DNA of 64,000 nucleotides from Cytospora piceicola (lineage: Eukaryota; Ascomycota; Sordariomycetes; Diaporthales; Cytosporaceae). Made by a program: the position numbers and the translations under genes. Positions within the stretch are counted from its first letter, which is position 1. Every line of letters starts with the position of its first letter. The stretch is from NCBI GenBank assembly GCA_023375675.1, contig JALQBC010000067.1, positions 62,001 to 126,000 of the forward strand, in the 5' to 3' direction. Positions 48,562 to 58,486 of the stretch are shown one piece after another. Under the pieces are notes generated by a model that saw only the letters and a list, made by a program, of their open reading frames with translations, was not told the origin of the DNA and made no database searches.

Positions 48562-48920
48562 TCCTTATCCGTCACCCCCCCCAGCAGGCGTGGGGGGGGG
48601 CAGGTAGAGGGTTTCTTGTTTATAAATCTGATATTCCTTACGGTGAAGTTATTAACAGTGAAGCATACAAAAAGGCTATAAGTTATTCTAAATCTGAGAC
48701 TAACTATTTAGAACAGGAGCAAGAAGTATCAGCTGGTTCAAAAGAAATAATAGGGGGCGCCGTAACTCGTTTGTAGTATTAGTAACAAATAATGAAACAA
48801 AAGAGACATTCGAGTTTTCCTCTGTAGTGTTGGCAGGGAAATATTCTAATGTAGACGAGTCTAATGTTCGTATGTGTATCAAAAACAACAGACCCACTTA
48901 AAAAAAAAGTTGGTCCCCCC
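48562..48920 (+). pseudogene. NUMOD1-like relic
   Basis: After a GC cluster (48575-48600) come AYKKAISYSKSETNYLEQEQ (48661) and, one frame on, VTNNETKETFEFSSVVLAGK, then YSNVDESNVRMCIKNNRP (48783-48898): the DNA-binding tail of a homing endonuclease without its nuclease. Confidence 0.6.
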
Positions 48921-49124
48921 CCCTGGCGGGTGGACCTTGTAAAGGCCACACTGTAGTTAAAAATGTTATCTGTTAGCTAATTTTTCCCGTGTGTTTATCT
49001 GTTTGCTTTAGGAGTGTATGTGTGTGTTATCGTTTTAGCTATAATATCCGTAAACAAAACGAGAGCAGGAAAGAGACTGGTAAAAATCCATGAACGTTCA
49101 AGTCGTTTCTCTGATATTCTAAGA

Positions 49125-49196
49125 GGGGGTGTAGTCTAGCTGGTAAAACTCGAACTTTGCAAGTTTGTATCCCAGGTTCGATTCCTGGTACCTCCA
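49125..49196 (+). tRNA. trnA(tgc): tRNA-Ala (TGC)
   Basis: Acceptor GGGGGTG/TACCTCC, anticodon arm CGAAC-TTTGCAA-GTTTG, T arm CCAGGTTCGATTCCTGG. Confidence 0.92.
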
Positions 49197-49524
49197 TCTC
49201 GCCTCGTAGAGCTCTATTTTTTTTTATCTTATTATTAACAATTATTATTTACTATTTTCACAATTCTTTTTTTTTCACTTTTGCCTAGAGAGCAACATAC
49301 AGGGAGGGAATATATATTTTTAAAACGGTGTTACGAAGTAAGCAGCCCTACTTAAAGAGTGTTGTGCGGTAGAAGGAAGGATGGCTACGTACAGGAAGGA
49401 GTAGAGATCCCCCCCTAAATAAATTAAGGGGGGGGGATTCCCTTCGCGGGTGGATCTATTTATTCCCTTTTACGTGAAAGTAACGCATCGGTGTGTGATA
49501 GGAGGAAGGATATCCATATCCGTA

Positions 49525-49597
49525 GCTCGAGAAGCTCAATTGGTAGAGCAGAGCATTGAAGCTGCTTTGGTTGTAAGTTCAAGTCTTATCTCGAGCA
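49525..49597 (+). tRNA. trnF(gaa): tRNA-Phe (GAA)
   Basis: Acceptor GCTCGAG/CTCGAGC, D arm AGCTCAATTGGTAGAGC, anticodon arm AGCA-TTGAAGC-TGCT, T arm TAAGTTCAAGTCTTA. Confidence 0.91.
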
Positions 49598-49629
49598 TTC
49601 GTATATTTCGGCAGCGTAGCTAGAAAAGG

Positions 49630-49917
49630 GTAGTGATGGAATTGGTAGACACTCCCTCTCTCTTCTTTATTTACTTTGTTACATATTTAAAGCTAATATG
49701 TTGTTAACTTGAAAAATTTAGTAGGATTTAATAAGAAATGGATATGTTATGTCGACTGTCTACTTAGTTAATAGCCCCATGGTTAACCAGTGGGTGGTCC
49801 GAACTAATTTATCTTGTAAATCTGAGTGCTGGAATAGGTAAACAGTGAGTAGTTAGTTACTTAGATTTCTTTTTTTCTTTTTTTTTTTATCCTAGGTGTT
49901 CAAGTCACCTCTTCCCC
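49630..49917 (+). pseudogene. trnL relics with module insertion
   Basis: GTGATGGAATTGGTAGACAC (49634) starts a trnL-like 5' half, followed by the module seen at 47770 (TTTATTTACTTTGTTACA, CTAATATGTTGTTA, TTTAATAAGAAATGGATATG, TCCGAACTA). Then CTGAGTGCTGGAATAGGTAA (49821) and, after a T-tract in place of the anticodon arm, TAGGTGTTCAAGTCACCTC (49893). Both tRNAs are broken. Confidence 0.7.
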
Positions 49918-49919
49918 AT

Positions 49920-50056
49920 ACTCTCACACTCTCACACTCTCACACTCTCACACTCTCACACTCTCACACTCTCACACTCTCACACTCTCACACTCTCACA
50001 CTCTCACACTCTCGTAGAGAGACAGAGAGACAGAGAGACAGAGAGACAGAGAGACT
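49920..50056. repeat. Compound microsatellite
   Basis: About 15 units of CACTCT, then about five units of AGAGACAG, joined by CTCTCGTAGAGAG, so the two tracts can pair partly. Flanked by a C-run. Not a CRISPR array: units are 6-8 bases with no spacers. Confidence 0.95.
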
Positions 50057-50134
50057 GGGGACCCCCCCCTCCACTCCTATTTTTTCAAAAAAAAAAAAAA
50101 TATTCAAATATTTTTCTTGCCAGTGGAGGGAGGG

Positions 50135-50216
50135 AGTTAGTTAAAGTAATGCATCAGATGTTAGATCTTCGAGGATCCAGTTAAAGGAAAAGGTTGACGC
50201 CCTACCTCCTTTAACC
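50135..50216. repeat. Conserved element, copy 2 (covarying hairpin)
   Basis: GTTAGTTAAAGTAATG, hairpin GATC-TTCGAG-GATC (50164-50177), AAGGAAAAGGTTGACGCCC, TACCTCC. See 48484-48561. Confidence 0.6.
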
Positions 50217-50806
50217 CCGGCGGTCTTATTTTCATTAACTTGAAGATGAAAGTCTTCGTCTCCCTCCGGGAGTAGGAATAAATATAACAGATATGAAATC
50301 AGGAATTTATAAAATATATTATTCTTCTTTAGTTAGAGGTGGTTGGGTCACAAGTTCAACCGAGCATCTTTAAATATTACTTTACTTCGTTTAGAATTTA
50401 AAAACGTTGGAGAACTAACCCATAATGTTCGTAAGTAATCCCTTTAAGGCCCTTATATTGTATAGTTTGTAATGTTAATAAAACCCCGATAGGATAAAAC
50501 TAAGTAACATTACGAGCGAGGTTAAGGAAGAAAATCCCTTAAGCTATAATAACCTTATATTTTTAAGAGAATAATGATAATCTATAATGAACTTTGGGAG
50601 TTGCCTATCAATATATATTGACGTTTCTTTAGCGCGCATCATAAGACTTTTAATTATATTAATAGAAACTGTCTCAAACAACATACTAGCACATAATCTT
50701 AATAACAATAAGCTCACTGCTGAAACAGCAGTAGAGAAAAATAGTAGCAAGCCGCAATCTCAACTTATCAATATATCTCCAGCAGTTATATATCCTAATG
50801 TTTATT
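50217..50806 (+). pseudogene. GIY-YIG relic and unrecognised open frame
   Basis: KSGIYKIYYSSLVRGGW (50299) is a GIY-YIG start that stops at once; several frames follow. The open frame 50587-50871 (ILIETVSNNILAHNLNNNKL, then TAETAVEKNSSKPQSQ) has no family I know and ends inside the ~110-base repeat. Confidence 0.5.
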
Positions 50807-50945
50807 CTTCTTCGCCTCCTTCGTTCCGCGACCCCGCTCCAACGAACGTAGTGTTGGAGCGAGGGTATTAAAAAAAAGATCGATAAATACGTTTTTGCGT
50901 TATTTTTATTTTTTTTTAGACCCCCTCCGCAAGCGTGCGGGGGGC
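50807..50945. repeat. ~110-base repeat, copy 1
   Basis: TTCTTCGCCTCCTTCGTTCC, then GCTCCAACGAACGTAGTG/TTGGAGCGAGGGTATTA with inner palindrome CGCTCCAAC/GTTGGAGCG, then AATACGTTTTTGCGTT and a T-tract before ACCCCC. Copies at 53044-53160 and 54581-54690; a partial tail at 24527. Confidence 0.85.
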
Positions 50946-50989
50946 AGGAAGAGGATTCCTAATTTACAGATCATTTACTTCTTGGCTTC

Positions 50990-51400
50990 GCCACCCCCCC
51001 CCCCTCCACTCCTTGTCAGTGGAGGGAGGGTTACAATAAAATATCAGTAGCGAAGCTTATATAGCTGCTGTTAATTAAGAAAATAGTGGTAAAGCTGAAG
51101 CTAAATATACGGACAAATCGAAAGAATTGTTACGAAAAGCTAATCTTCCCCTTCATAATCCCCTGCGGGGATACCGGGAAGGTAAGAAACTTAGTACCGA
51201 AGCCAAACAAAAACTAACCTTAAATACTGGAAAGGCTAAAGCCTTGTAGCCCAAAATATTGAAACTAAGGAAATGTTTTAGTTTACTTCAGTTGGTACCG
51301 CATCAGAGTCTTCAGGTATTAGCAGATCGTATATTAGCAAATGTATTAGTAGCAATAAAATTTGCAAGGGTTATACTATATTTTTAAAGTAAGTAAATTA
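50990..51400 (+). pseudogene. GIY-YIG/NUMOD relic
   Basis: After the CCTCCACTCC/GGAGTG-like palindrome (50995-51029) come EAKYTDKSKELLRKAN, LSTEAKQKLTLNTGKAKA and a NUMOD1-like repeat, SVGTASESSGISRSYISKCI, then SSNKICKGYTI (51286-51380), in different frames with stops. No nuclease domain. Confidence 0.6.
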
Positions 51401-51534
51401 TTCTATAGGGATCTATTCTATTATTAAGCAAAAGTAATGAGGGTGGATCCGAACTGACCGCTTTTACTATTTATATCATAGAAGGGATCTCGGTCAGGGT
51501 TTCTAATTTAGACTATAGGGTATAGTAACCCCCA

Positions 51535-51618
51535 AGGGAGGTGTAGAAACTGGTAAACTGGGGTAATTTAGGCTTATCTGATCGCAAGATCTTGCAGGTT
51601 CGAGTCCTGTTCTCCCTA
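51535..51618 (+). tRNA. trnL(tag): tRNA-Leu (TAG)
   Basis: Acceptor AGGGAGG/TCTCCCT, anticodon loop TTTAGGC, variable arm TGATCGCAAGATCT, T arm GCAGGTTCGAGTCCTGT. Partial copy of its 3' half at 51783-51832 (ATCTGATCGTAAGATCG, GCAGGTTCGAGCCCTGC, TCTCCCTATCTA) and a weaker one at 51865. Confidence 0.92.
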
Positions 51619-51782
51619 TCTATTTTATTCTTTGTGTAGGAAGCCGCGAAGTAGCTAAGCGGCGAACCCTAATCCCTGCTTCGCAGGGATACGATAAGCA
51701 AGTAAGTTCGGGTTATACTACTTCAGATTTAAGGTAGAAAAATTAGAGGGTGAGTTTATTTATCTCCCCCTCTCATAAAGTA

Positions 51783-51832
51783 TTATCTGATCGTAAGATC
51801 GTGCAGGTTCGAGCCCTGCTCTCCCTATCTAG
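51783..51832 (+). pseudogene. 3' half of trnL(TAG), duplicate
   Basis: Variable arm, T arm and 3' acceptor match trnL at 51535-51618 including about 20 bases of 3' flank (TCTAGTTTATTCTTTG). No 5' half. Confidence 0.8.
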
Positions 51833-52029
51833 TTTATTCTTTGAAGGCCAGGCCTGTTTTATTAAATCGTGTACGTTCGAGTCGTATTTACCCTAAATAT
51901 CTTGTGGACTCCTTCTCCACGCCATAAACTAAAAATATATAAAAAATAGATTCTAAAATTTTTTATCTCTATCCCAGCGGATCCCTTCAGGGATCCTAAA
52001 GGATCCCGTAGGGGATAGATTTATAGTTC

Positions 52030-52880
52030 TGTCTACCTATTACTTTAGGATTAATTGAACAATTAGTCTAGTATACCTCAAGAATTAGAATAGGTAGGCT
52101 GAGAGTAGGTATCTATTCTGGATAAAATTCTAAGCAAATCTATTTACCATATCTCAGATGGGCGATCTTTTCATTATCTCGTAATACCGTTAGCTCTTTT
52201 TTTTTTGCATAGCCGTTCCAAAGGCTAAGTTACTTGTGAGACGCTAATCAGATATAAAACAAGGCGCTAGAACTGCTCTCACGGTAGATCTGGGTCACAA
52301 TAGGATATATTGTAAATAAGATTTACAGGTGGAGGAGGTTCGAGACTAAACTATCTAGTTCCTCTGATTCCACTAGCCGGCGATGCTGTAGAGCTGAACG
52401 AACGTGCGTGATAGTTCAGTGACGTGGGCAATCACACCCTAAGAAGGGGCAATAAAGATGTATGACTGGAATCTACGGACAAGAACCAGATGAGCATACG
52501 CAGCAGTGGATGTTCAAGAATAAGCGGTCGTTACAAGCTAACTATATACTTAATGACAGCTAGGTAGAACACTCTTGACTGAAAGCAATACCTGTTTGTA
52601 TAACATTCCCTCAATAAAGTAAATAGGCTTCATCTGTGGCTTCGCCCCCCCCTCCACTTTTTGTTAGTGGAGGAGGGGTCCGAAAGATAAATCTATCGAA
52701 GTGAGCGACCGAAAAGTCGGTGCTATTGTGTAGATCGCGCTGAAACAACCGTCGGTCGAGTAGATAGCACATAGTAGTAAGAAATACGGAGTGGTCCTTC
52801 GGTGACAAAGCGAAGCAAGATTACTGGTTAAACGACACAAGGATACATGGACGTGATAGATGCGAGAGTTAAACTTATTA
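52030..52880 (+). ncRNA. ORF-less, GC-richer, probably structured segment
   Basis: About 800 bases with no open frame on + and composition like the rRNAs and group II intron rather than the A/T-rich spacers. Possible stems include GCTAAGTTAC.., CTACGGACAAGAACCAG, and CGACCG-AAAAG-TCGGTG with a later CGTCGGTCG. One palindrome of the CCTCCACT type inserts at 52646-52680. It could be a group II intron fragment without recognisable domain V, or an unknown RNA. Minus-strand ORFs here are not credible. Confidence 0.3.
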
Positions 52881-52888
52881 ATTAAAAC

Positions 52889-53110
52889 ATGAAAAAAAAA
52901 TCCAAAATTGAACAATTTGTAGCAATTAAAAAAAAAACACAGGCTTCTCTTGGTGGATATGTTAGTTTGCTGTCCGTTATGCTAGGATCACAATATGCAC
53001 CTTTTACTTGCGCAGGTAAACGGTTTTATTTAACATCACATCTACTTTCGCCTCCTTCGCTCCGCGACCCCGCTCCAACGAACGTAGTGTTGGAGCGAGG
53101 GTATTAAAAA
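52889..53110 (+). pseudogene. Open frame running into the ~110-base repeat
   Basis: ATG 52889 reads MKKKSKIEQFVAIKKKTQAS, LGGYVSLLSVMLGSQYAPFT, then runs through the repeat at 53044 (SPPSLRDPAPTNVVLERGY), the same peptide end as the frame at 50587. It may be the start of the HEG whose end is at 53375-53845, cut by the repeat. Confidence 0.4.
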
Positions 53111-53160
53111 AAGATCGAAAAATACGTTTTTGCGTTTTTTTTTTATTAGACCCCCCCCCC
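53044..53160. repeat. ~110-base repeat, copy 2
   Basis: TTTCGCCTCCTTCGCTCCGC, GCTCCAACGAACGTAGTG, AAATACGTTTTTGCGTT, T-tract, C-run. See 50807-50945. Confidence 0.85.
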
Positions 53161-53374
53161 TCCTCTCCTATTTTTTCTGGTTAGCGGAGGGAGGGAAGGA
53201 TTTCGAATTAATGGTGGCGGTTAAAAATTACTTAAATAATCTAAGTAGCCGCTTTAATGATGTAGTGAATCTGGGTATATACAAAGACGGCTAATAAATC
53301 GGATATGATTAATTTAAATGTTACAAAAAAAAACTGAGTTTATCCATCAAGTGCTTGTTCCTTTTTTTCAGTAA

Positions 53375-53845
53375 ATGATATGGGTAAGTAAAAAAGAAAT
53401 GGACTTCACAGATCGAGTATCTATTTTAAAATTAAAAGAATTCGGATTACACTGTACAAAAGAAGGAGTGTTAATGAATAACCGTATTATAAGTCAGATG
53501 AACAATAACAGAATATCTACGAGCTCTAGTCCCCTTATTGACAGAGATTTATTACTACGTGACCTAAAGGTAATATTGGAAGGTGGTTCAAACTATGAAC
53601 ACAACGCTGAAGGACAAATAGTTATAAAGTCTTCAGGTAAATTATTAAAGAAAGGTACTCCTATCAGAGTACTAATTCTAGATGATAAGGGAAATATTTT
53701 AAAAGAGTTAGAGTCTATAAATGCGTGTGGTGCTTATTTAGGTATATCACATGATACGGTTAGAGTAAGACTGCGTTATGAGAAACCTATCAAGTTTAAC
53801 TCAATATTAGTGTATGTTAAGAAAAAAGTAACTAATATTTATTAA
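53375..53845 (+). pseudogene. LAGLIDADG endonuclease C-terminus with NUMOD1-like tail
   Basis: Open 156-codon frame without catalytic motif: EFGLHCTKEGVLMNNRIISQ, MNNNRISTSSSPLIDRDLLL, NYEHNAEGQIVIKSSGKLL, then ELESINACGAYLGISHDTVR. It is parallel in order to the end of the intact gene at 27750-29141 (QMNNNRLTTSS, NYEIREGRIFIKSL, FDSLTDCAVFLGISPSAV). Upstream domains are missing or scrambled. Confidence 0.78.
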
Positions 53846-53923
53846 GTTATCAGTAAGTAGTACATAACTAGTTTAAATAGTTGTATATGTTTCTTATCCG
53901 TGAATAAGAACAATATACACAAA

Positions 53924-53997
53924 TATCTTGTAGACTAATCGGGTAAGTCAGGAATTTTTGGTATTCCCTATTGCGTGTTCGAATCACGCCAAGATAA
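53924..53997 (+). tRNA. trnQ(ttg): tRNA-Gln (TTG)
   Basis: Acceptor TATCTTG/CAAGATA, anticodon arm GGAAT-TTTTGGT-ATTCC, T arm GCGTGTTCGAATCACGC. A relic GAGTGTTCGAATCACTC at 54326-54342 follows further down. Confidence 0.92.
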
Positions 53998-54580
53998 AGA
54001 GCCTGCAGTCTATTTTTTTTTTTTTACTAGTGCTATTGGATAAACTGTAAAGGCTAACTTGATAATTATAGGAATAGGATAGTGGTAAACAACCTGTTTA
54101 TACCTATTCTAGCTAAAGTCTCTTCTAGCTTGCGCACGAGAGAGTCAGAGTCCGAGTCCTTTTTTTTGCTGCGAAGCACACCTTTGGATAGTATTAACTT
54201 TTTAGTTTTACCTTTCGAATATTTGTTTTTACTTTTTAAAACTCAATAAAAAAAAAGGGAGATCAAAATAAAAGCTGCTTTTGCCCTAAAAAATCACTTA
54301 TTTTGCATAAATTTTTTGTATTTACTAATGAGTGTTCGAATCACTCCTAGATAAATAATTTATTTATATATTTTTTTTTACGCAGCGTAGCAGCACTATA
54401 GAAAAAAAACCAAATACAGTAGGGGGGGGGGGCGTGCATCCAACTAAATATATTGTAGCTTAATTGAGTATCACTGCCAGCTATGCATACTTCTGTTGCT
54501 AAGCCTAGCCAAGCCAGCAATACTAAATATATTATCCCTAAATCGTCCCGGTTATCCTATAATATGTAATTATAAGCATC

Positions 54581-54690
54581 TTCGCCTCCTTCGCTCCGCG
54601 ACCCCGCTCCAACGAATGTAGTGTTGGAGCGAGGGTATTAAAAAAATTTCGAAAAAACACATTTTGCGTTATTTTTTTAATTAGACCCCT
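54581..54690. repeat. ~110-base repeat, copy 3
   Basis: CTTCGCCTCCTTCGCTCCGC, GCTCCAACGAATGTAGTG, AACACATTTTGCGTT. Followed by a CTCCTCTCC palindrome. See 50807-50945. Confidence 0.83.
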
Positions 54691-54822
54691 CCTCTCCTTG
54701 AGCCCCACGGGCGTAAGAGGAGGGTTATAATAAAGAATTTAATGTTTATTAACTTCTATAACCATTCCTTAATATACTAAGACTAAAATGATACCCTTAG
54801 TATATTTTTATACTAAAGGTAA

Positions 54823-54893
54823 TTCTCATTAGCTCAATGGTAGAGCTGGATACTTCTAATATCCTGATTTTAGTTCGAATCTGAAATGAGAAA
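54823..54893 (+). tRNA. trnR(tct): tRNA-Arg (TCT)
   Basis: Acceptor TTCTCAT/ATGAGAA, D arm AGCTCAATGGTAGAGC, anticodon arm GGATA-CTTCTAA-TATCC, T arm TTTAGTTCGAATCTGAA. Confidence 0.91.
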
Positions 54894-56600
54894 TACGCAC
54901 GCATACTTCGTACGTATGCATAGTTCGTAGAAATGGATTAACAACCCTTAAAGGTGGTATGCTTGCTCAACTAGTTGTAAGGTAACAAGATTGCTCAATA
55001 GGAGAAAGTCTACTAATTTGTGTTCGGATTATTTAACATATCATATCTTTTAGGGTGTAACCCTAATAAAACTAGTTTTAAGATAAGGAAGATTAATCTT
55101 ATAGAAGGATGGCTAGGTCGCGTTTTGAACAAATTATTTTCGACTAAACTGTGAGATGTAGATGGTTGCACCGTTTTTAATAAGAATTGTTTTAGTTGGC
55201 GAAGGCTAGCTTGTGCTCCGAATTGGGATTATCATTTAATATGATGGCGCCTTTATTCCCCATATACTTAAAATGTAATTAATAACATTCAAATTAGAAT
55301 AAATCAGGGGTTATGAGTTAGGAGCGAGTTATATCTAGCTAAAGCACGCTTCGTAGGTAAATGTCGGTGAAGTATGTGTAAGTTACGATTACAAATCCTC
55401 CTTCGGCGGAATGCCATCTTGCTTGGCTTCGTAGCAGAAGTGGTGATCCCTGCCTTTTCCTCCATTTGTTTATACGACTTTTCTCCCGTATGATTCGGAT
55501 CCCACTCCTAGCCTACCACCTCAGGAGCTCCAGGAATCTTCATCTAAGGGTTTGGTCTACAATATTGAGGTAGGGTAGGGTCCTTTTAACTCTACTACTA
55601 ATCCCATAGCTCAATCTAACTTTCTCTAAGGTTGTGATGTGGGGGGTGGGTGGTTAATAAAGTGAATGTTTCCCTAAATTTTAGAGCTTATAGTAGCCAG
55701 GTTGTTGATAAATAGGATTTACTTATTTGTAAAAAACATTAAATAGTGATGGTGTAATCCCGGACTAGTCTGCCCTGGTTGGAAATTTTAGCATACTTGT
55801 TATATAAAAATTCCAGCCACGACCTGGTCCGGGTTTAAATAAGCTTTTAGTAGGAGAAAAATAAATTGAGTGGGGTAATGGGCAAGGGCGCTTCGCACGC
55901 CCATACTTGTTTATTTTTTTTATGTTCGATATATATAGCTTCTAAATGAAGGCTGCTTATCGCCATACTTCTAGCTTGCGCACGAGGGGATTAGTAAATT
56001 ATGTATTCTCTATTTTTATAAAAGAGTGGTGCGGCTCGAAGTGAGTGGCCTATTATTTTTTTTTCCTTCTAATAGAATTCATTAATTAACTTGTAAGCCG
56101 TTATACGTCTAAGTATCTTATATTAATATCCTCCTACTTACTAACCATTAGTGGTAGATTTATATTTATAGGGAACTAGTAGCAGTTAAACTACCCTTTG
56201 GGCGTTAGTACGGGTGTTTAGGATTAACAGATTTTCCTATATATTATATAATTACTTTTTTTTTAATATCATATGTTGAAAACTGAAATAAAGGTGGAAG
56301 TGGGTTATGGAGTAGTATACAAAAGACTGTGCAGTAATTCCAATTCGCTTAATATATAGTAGTATTTATCTAAAGTCTAAATTTTTTTTTATCTCGCGCC
56401 TAAAAAAAAAATAAGAGGTGTATGAGAAAAAAAAATGTGTTTGCTATACAAGGTAAAACTAACAAAAAAATAATCCATATTCTGTAAAGAGCGTTTACGC
56501 CTTAAAACTATGGTTGACTGATTATTTTATTTCATCAAAGATATACAAATAAGTATATGCTATTGTGTGTTAATAAAATAATATTATTTATAAAAAAAAA
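54894..56600. other. Long spacer trnR-nad1
   Basis: No convincing gene. Contains CTAGCTTGCGCACGAGGGGA (55969), which also occurs near 25302 and 54126. A palindromic pair CCTGGTTGGAAATTTTAGC../AAAATTCCAGCC (55774-55815) flanks ACTTGTTATA. GGAGAAAGTCTACTAATTTG at 55002 recalls an RNase P RNA motif but no other part was found. The last 200 bases before nad1 are A/T-rich. Confidence 0.4.
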
Positions 56601-57236
56601 ATGTTTTATATACCAACAATAATCTCGCTTATTGAAGTCGTTTTAGTGCTTGTACCTGCTTTACTTGCGGTAGCTTATGTAACCGTGGCTGAAAGAAAAA
56701 CTATGGCCAGTATGCAAAGAAGATTAGGTCCGAATGTTGTAGGTTACTATGGACTTCTTCAAGCTTTCGCAGATGCTCTAAAGTTGTTGCTAAAAGAATT
56801 TGTAGCACCAACACAAGCAAATATGGTTTTATTCTTTTTAGGTCCAGTAATTACTTTAGTTTTCGGGTTACTCGGATATGCGGTGATTCCCTACGGTCCA
56901 GGTTTATCAATTAGTGATATGAACCTTGGAATATTTTATCTATTAGCTGTCTCTTCTATTGCAACATACGGGATTTTGTTAAGTGGGTGAAGTGCAAATT
57001 CCAAATATGCATTCTTAGGATCTCTAAGAAGTACAGCTCAATTAATTAGTTATGAATTAGTATTAAGTTCTGCTATATTAGTAGTTATTATGTTAACAGG
57101 TAGCTTAAATCTTACTGTTGTTACAGAAGGCCAAAGAGCTGTTTGATTCATATTACCTTTATTGCCTATTTTCCTTATTTTTTTCATAGGATCGATTGCT
57201 GAAACCAACCGTGCTCCATTCGATCTGGCTGAGGCT
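56601..57236 (+). CDS. nad1: NADH dehydrogenase subunit 1, exon 1
   Basis: Membrane-arm subunit of complex I at the quinone site. ATG 56601 after a run of [96 protein letters not shown]. All are NAD1 signatures. Exon 1 ends after GCT 57234-57236 at the invariant EAE. Combined length is 393 residues. Confidence 0.95.
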
Positions 57237-57504
57237 ATAAACTAATACGATTTGGTCTCATTAAAGATCACAAATTGCTGGAAAATCCTAGGATGGCGGT
57301 TTCGTCTAATTAAAATACCCCCTCCGAAGAAGGTGGTTTCACCTACCGCGATGTAGGAATATCAGCAGGGAAGTTAATTTATATATTAAGTTAAAACCTT
57401 CAGAGACTAGACGTGATCATTTAATATAAGTAAATATTAAATAATGTATAGTCCAAACTTGAGCGTGAGCTCAAGAATTTAAACAATAGAAATCGTGTTT
57501 AAAT

Positions 57505-58474
57505 ATGAAATCTGTTACTACTTTAGATACAAGTTTTTTAGTACCTTTTGCTTTTCTTTCTGGCCTATCTAAGCCAAAAGTTCGTTCGGTGTTTAATCGT
57601 AGATATTATTCTACATCTAACTCAGATTCAAACTCATGTGATTTACCCCTTCCTATTTTAACTTTTAATGATTTAAATAATAAAAATTGTATTAAATCAT
57701 GTAGAGAGTTATTGAAAGGCAAGGGAGGTATTTATTCTTTTAAAAACATAGTTAGTGGTAAACAATATATTGGAAGCGCCAAAGACTTTTATTTGAGATT
57801 TAGTGAACAACCGCTTCATAATCCCCTTAGGGGATACTGACGGAAAATAAAAAGTCTAATGTTGCTTTACAAAATGCATTTGCTAAATATGGTTTAGATA
57901 AGTTCGAATTTTGTGTTTATGAATATTTCACATATGAAAGTCAAATTTTTAGTTCTAAAGCTTTGACTGACTTAGAAACCAAATATATATCTAAATTTGA
58001 ATTTGATACTCTTTATAATTTTAAAGTTACTGCTACTAGCTCTTTAGGTTATAAGCATACTGAAGAAGCTAAACTAAAAATGGTAGAACATTATAAGGAT
58101 AAAAGTAATCATCCTATGTTTGGTCAAACTCATACTAAAGAAGCTCTTTCTTTAATTAGTAAACCTATCGCCCGGGGGGGGGCGCCGGAGTTAAATCCAC
58201 GCTACGCCCGTTTGGGAAAAATCATAGTGAAGCAACTAGGGCTATTATGAGTAATAAAAAGAATAAATATTCTTTCCCTCCGGCGGCCGTGCCGCCTGGG
58301 TCGCGAAGCGAAGGTGTAGGAATTTACGATTTAGAGGATAATTTAATTTCTAAATTTAAGAATAACGTAGAATTAGCTGAACATTTCAAAATTTCTAAGG
58401 TTACGGTAGGTAAGTATTTAAATTCGGGTCTTGTATATAATAAAACTTATCGTTTTAAACCGATTCAAGATTAG
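57505..58474 (+). pseudogene. GIY-YIG endonuclease, copy A, broken by GC insertions
   Basis: Starts MKSVTTLDTSFLVPFAFLSG, leader RSVFNRRYYSTSN, nuclease GKGGIYSFKNIVSGKQYIGS. At 57811-57838 an insert (TTCATAATCCCCTTAGGGGA) shifts the frame. The body continues in another frame: NVALQNAFAKYGLDKFEF, TDLETKYISKFEFDTLYNF, EAKLKMVEHYKDK. A second insert (58170-58215, starting CGCCCGGGGGGG) breaks it again. A third (58274-58310) adds PPAAVPPGSRSE in frame before GVGIYDLEDN. The tail NNVELAEHFKISKVTVGKYL matches copy B. Confidence 0.88.
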
Positions 58475-58486
58475 TCTAAAATTTCT

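Noticed and set aside
49920..50056. CRISPR-like array
   Set aside because: Units are 6-8 bases with no unique spacers; it is a microsatellite in a mitochondrial genome.
52611..52915. Minus-strand ORFs in the structured segment
   Set aside because: They include a GC palindrome and have no protein-like conservation.
54950..55260. Mitochondrial RNase P RNA (rnpB)
   Set aside because: GGAGAAAGTCTACTA looks a little like the 5' conserved block, but no matching 3' block or P4 pairing was found.
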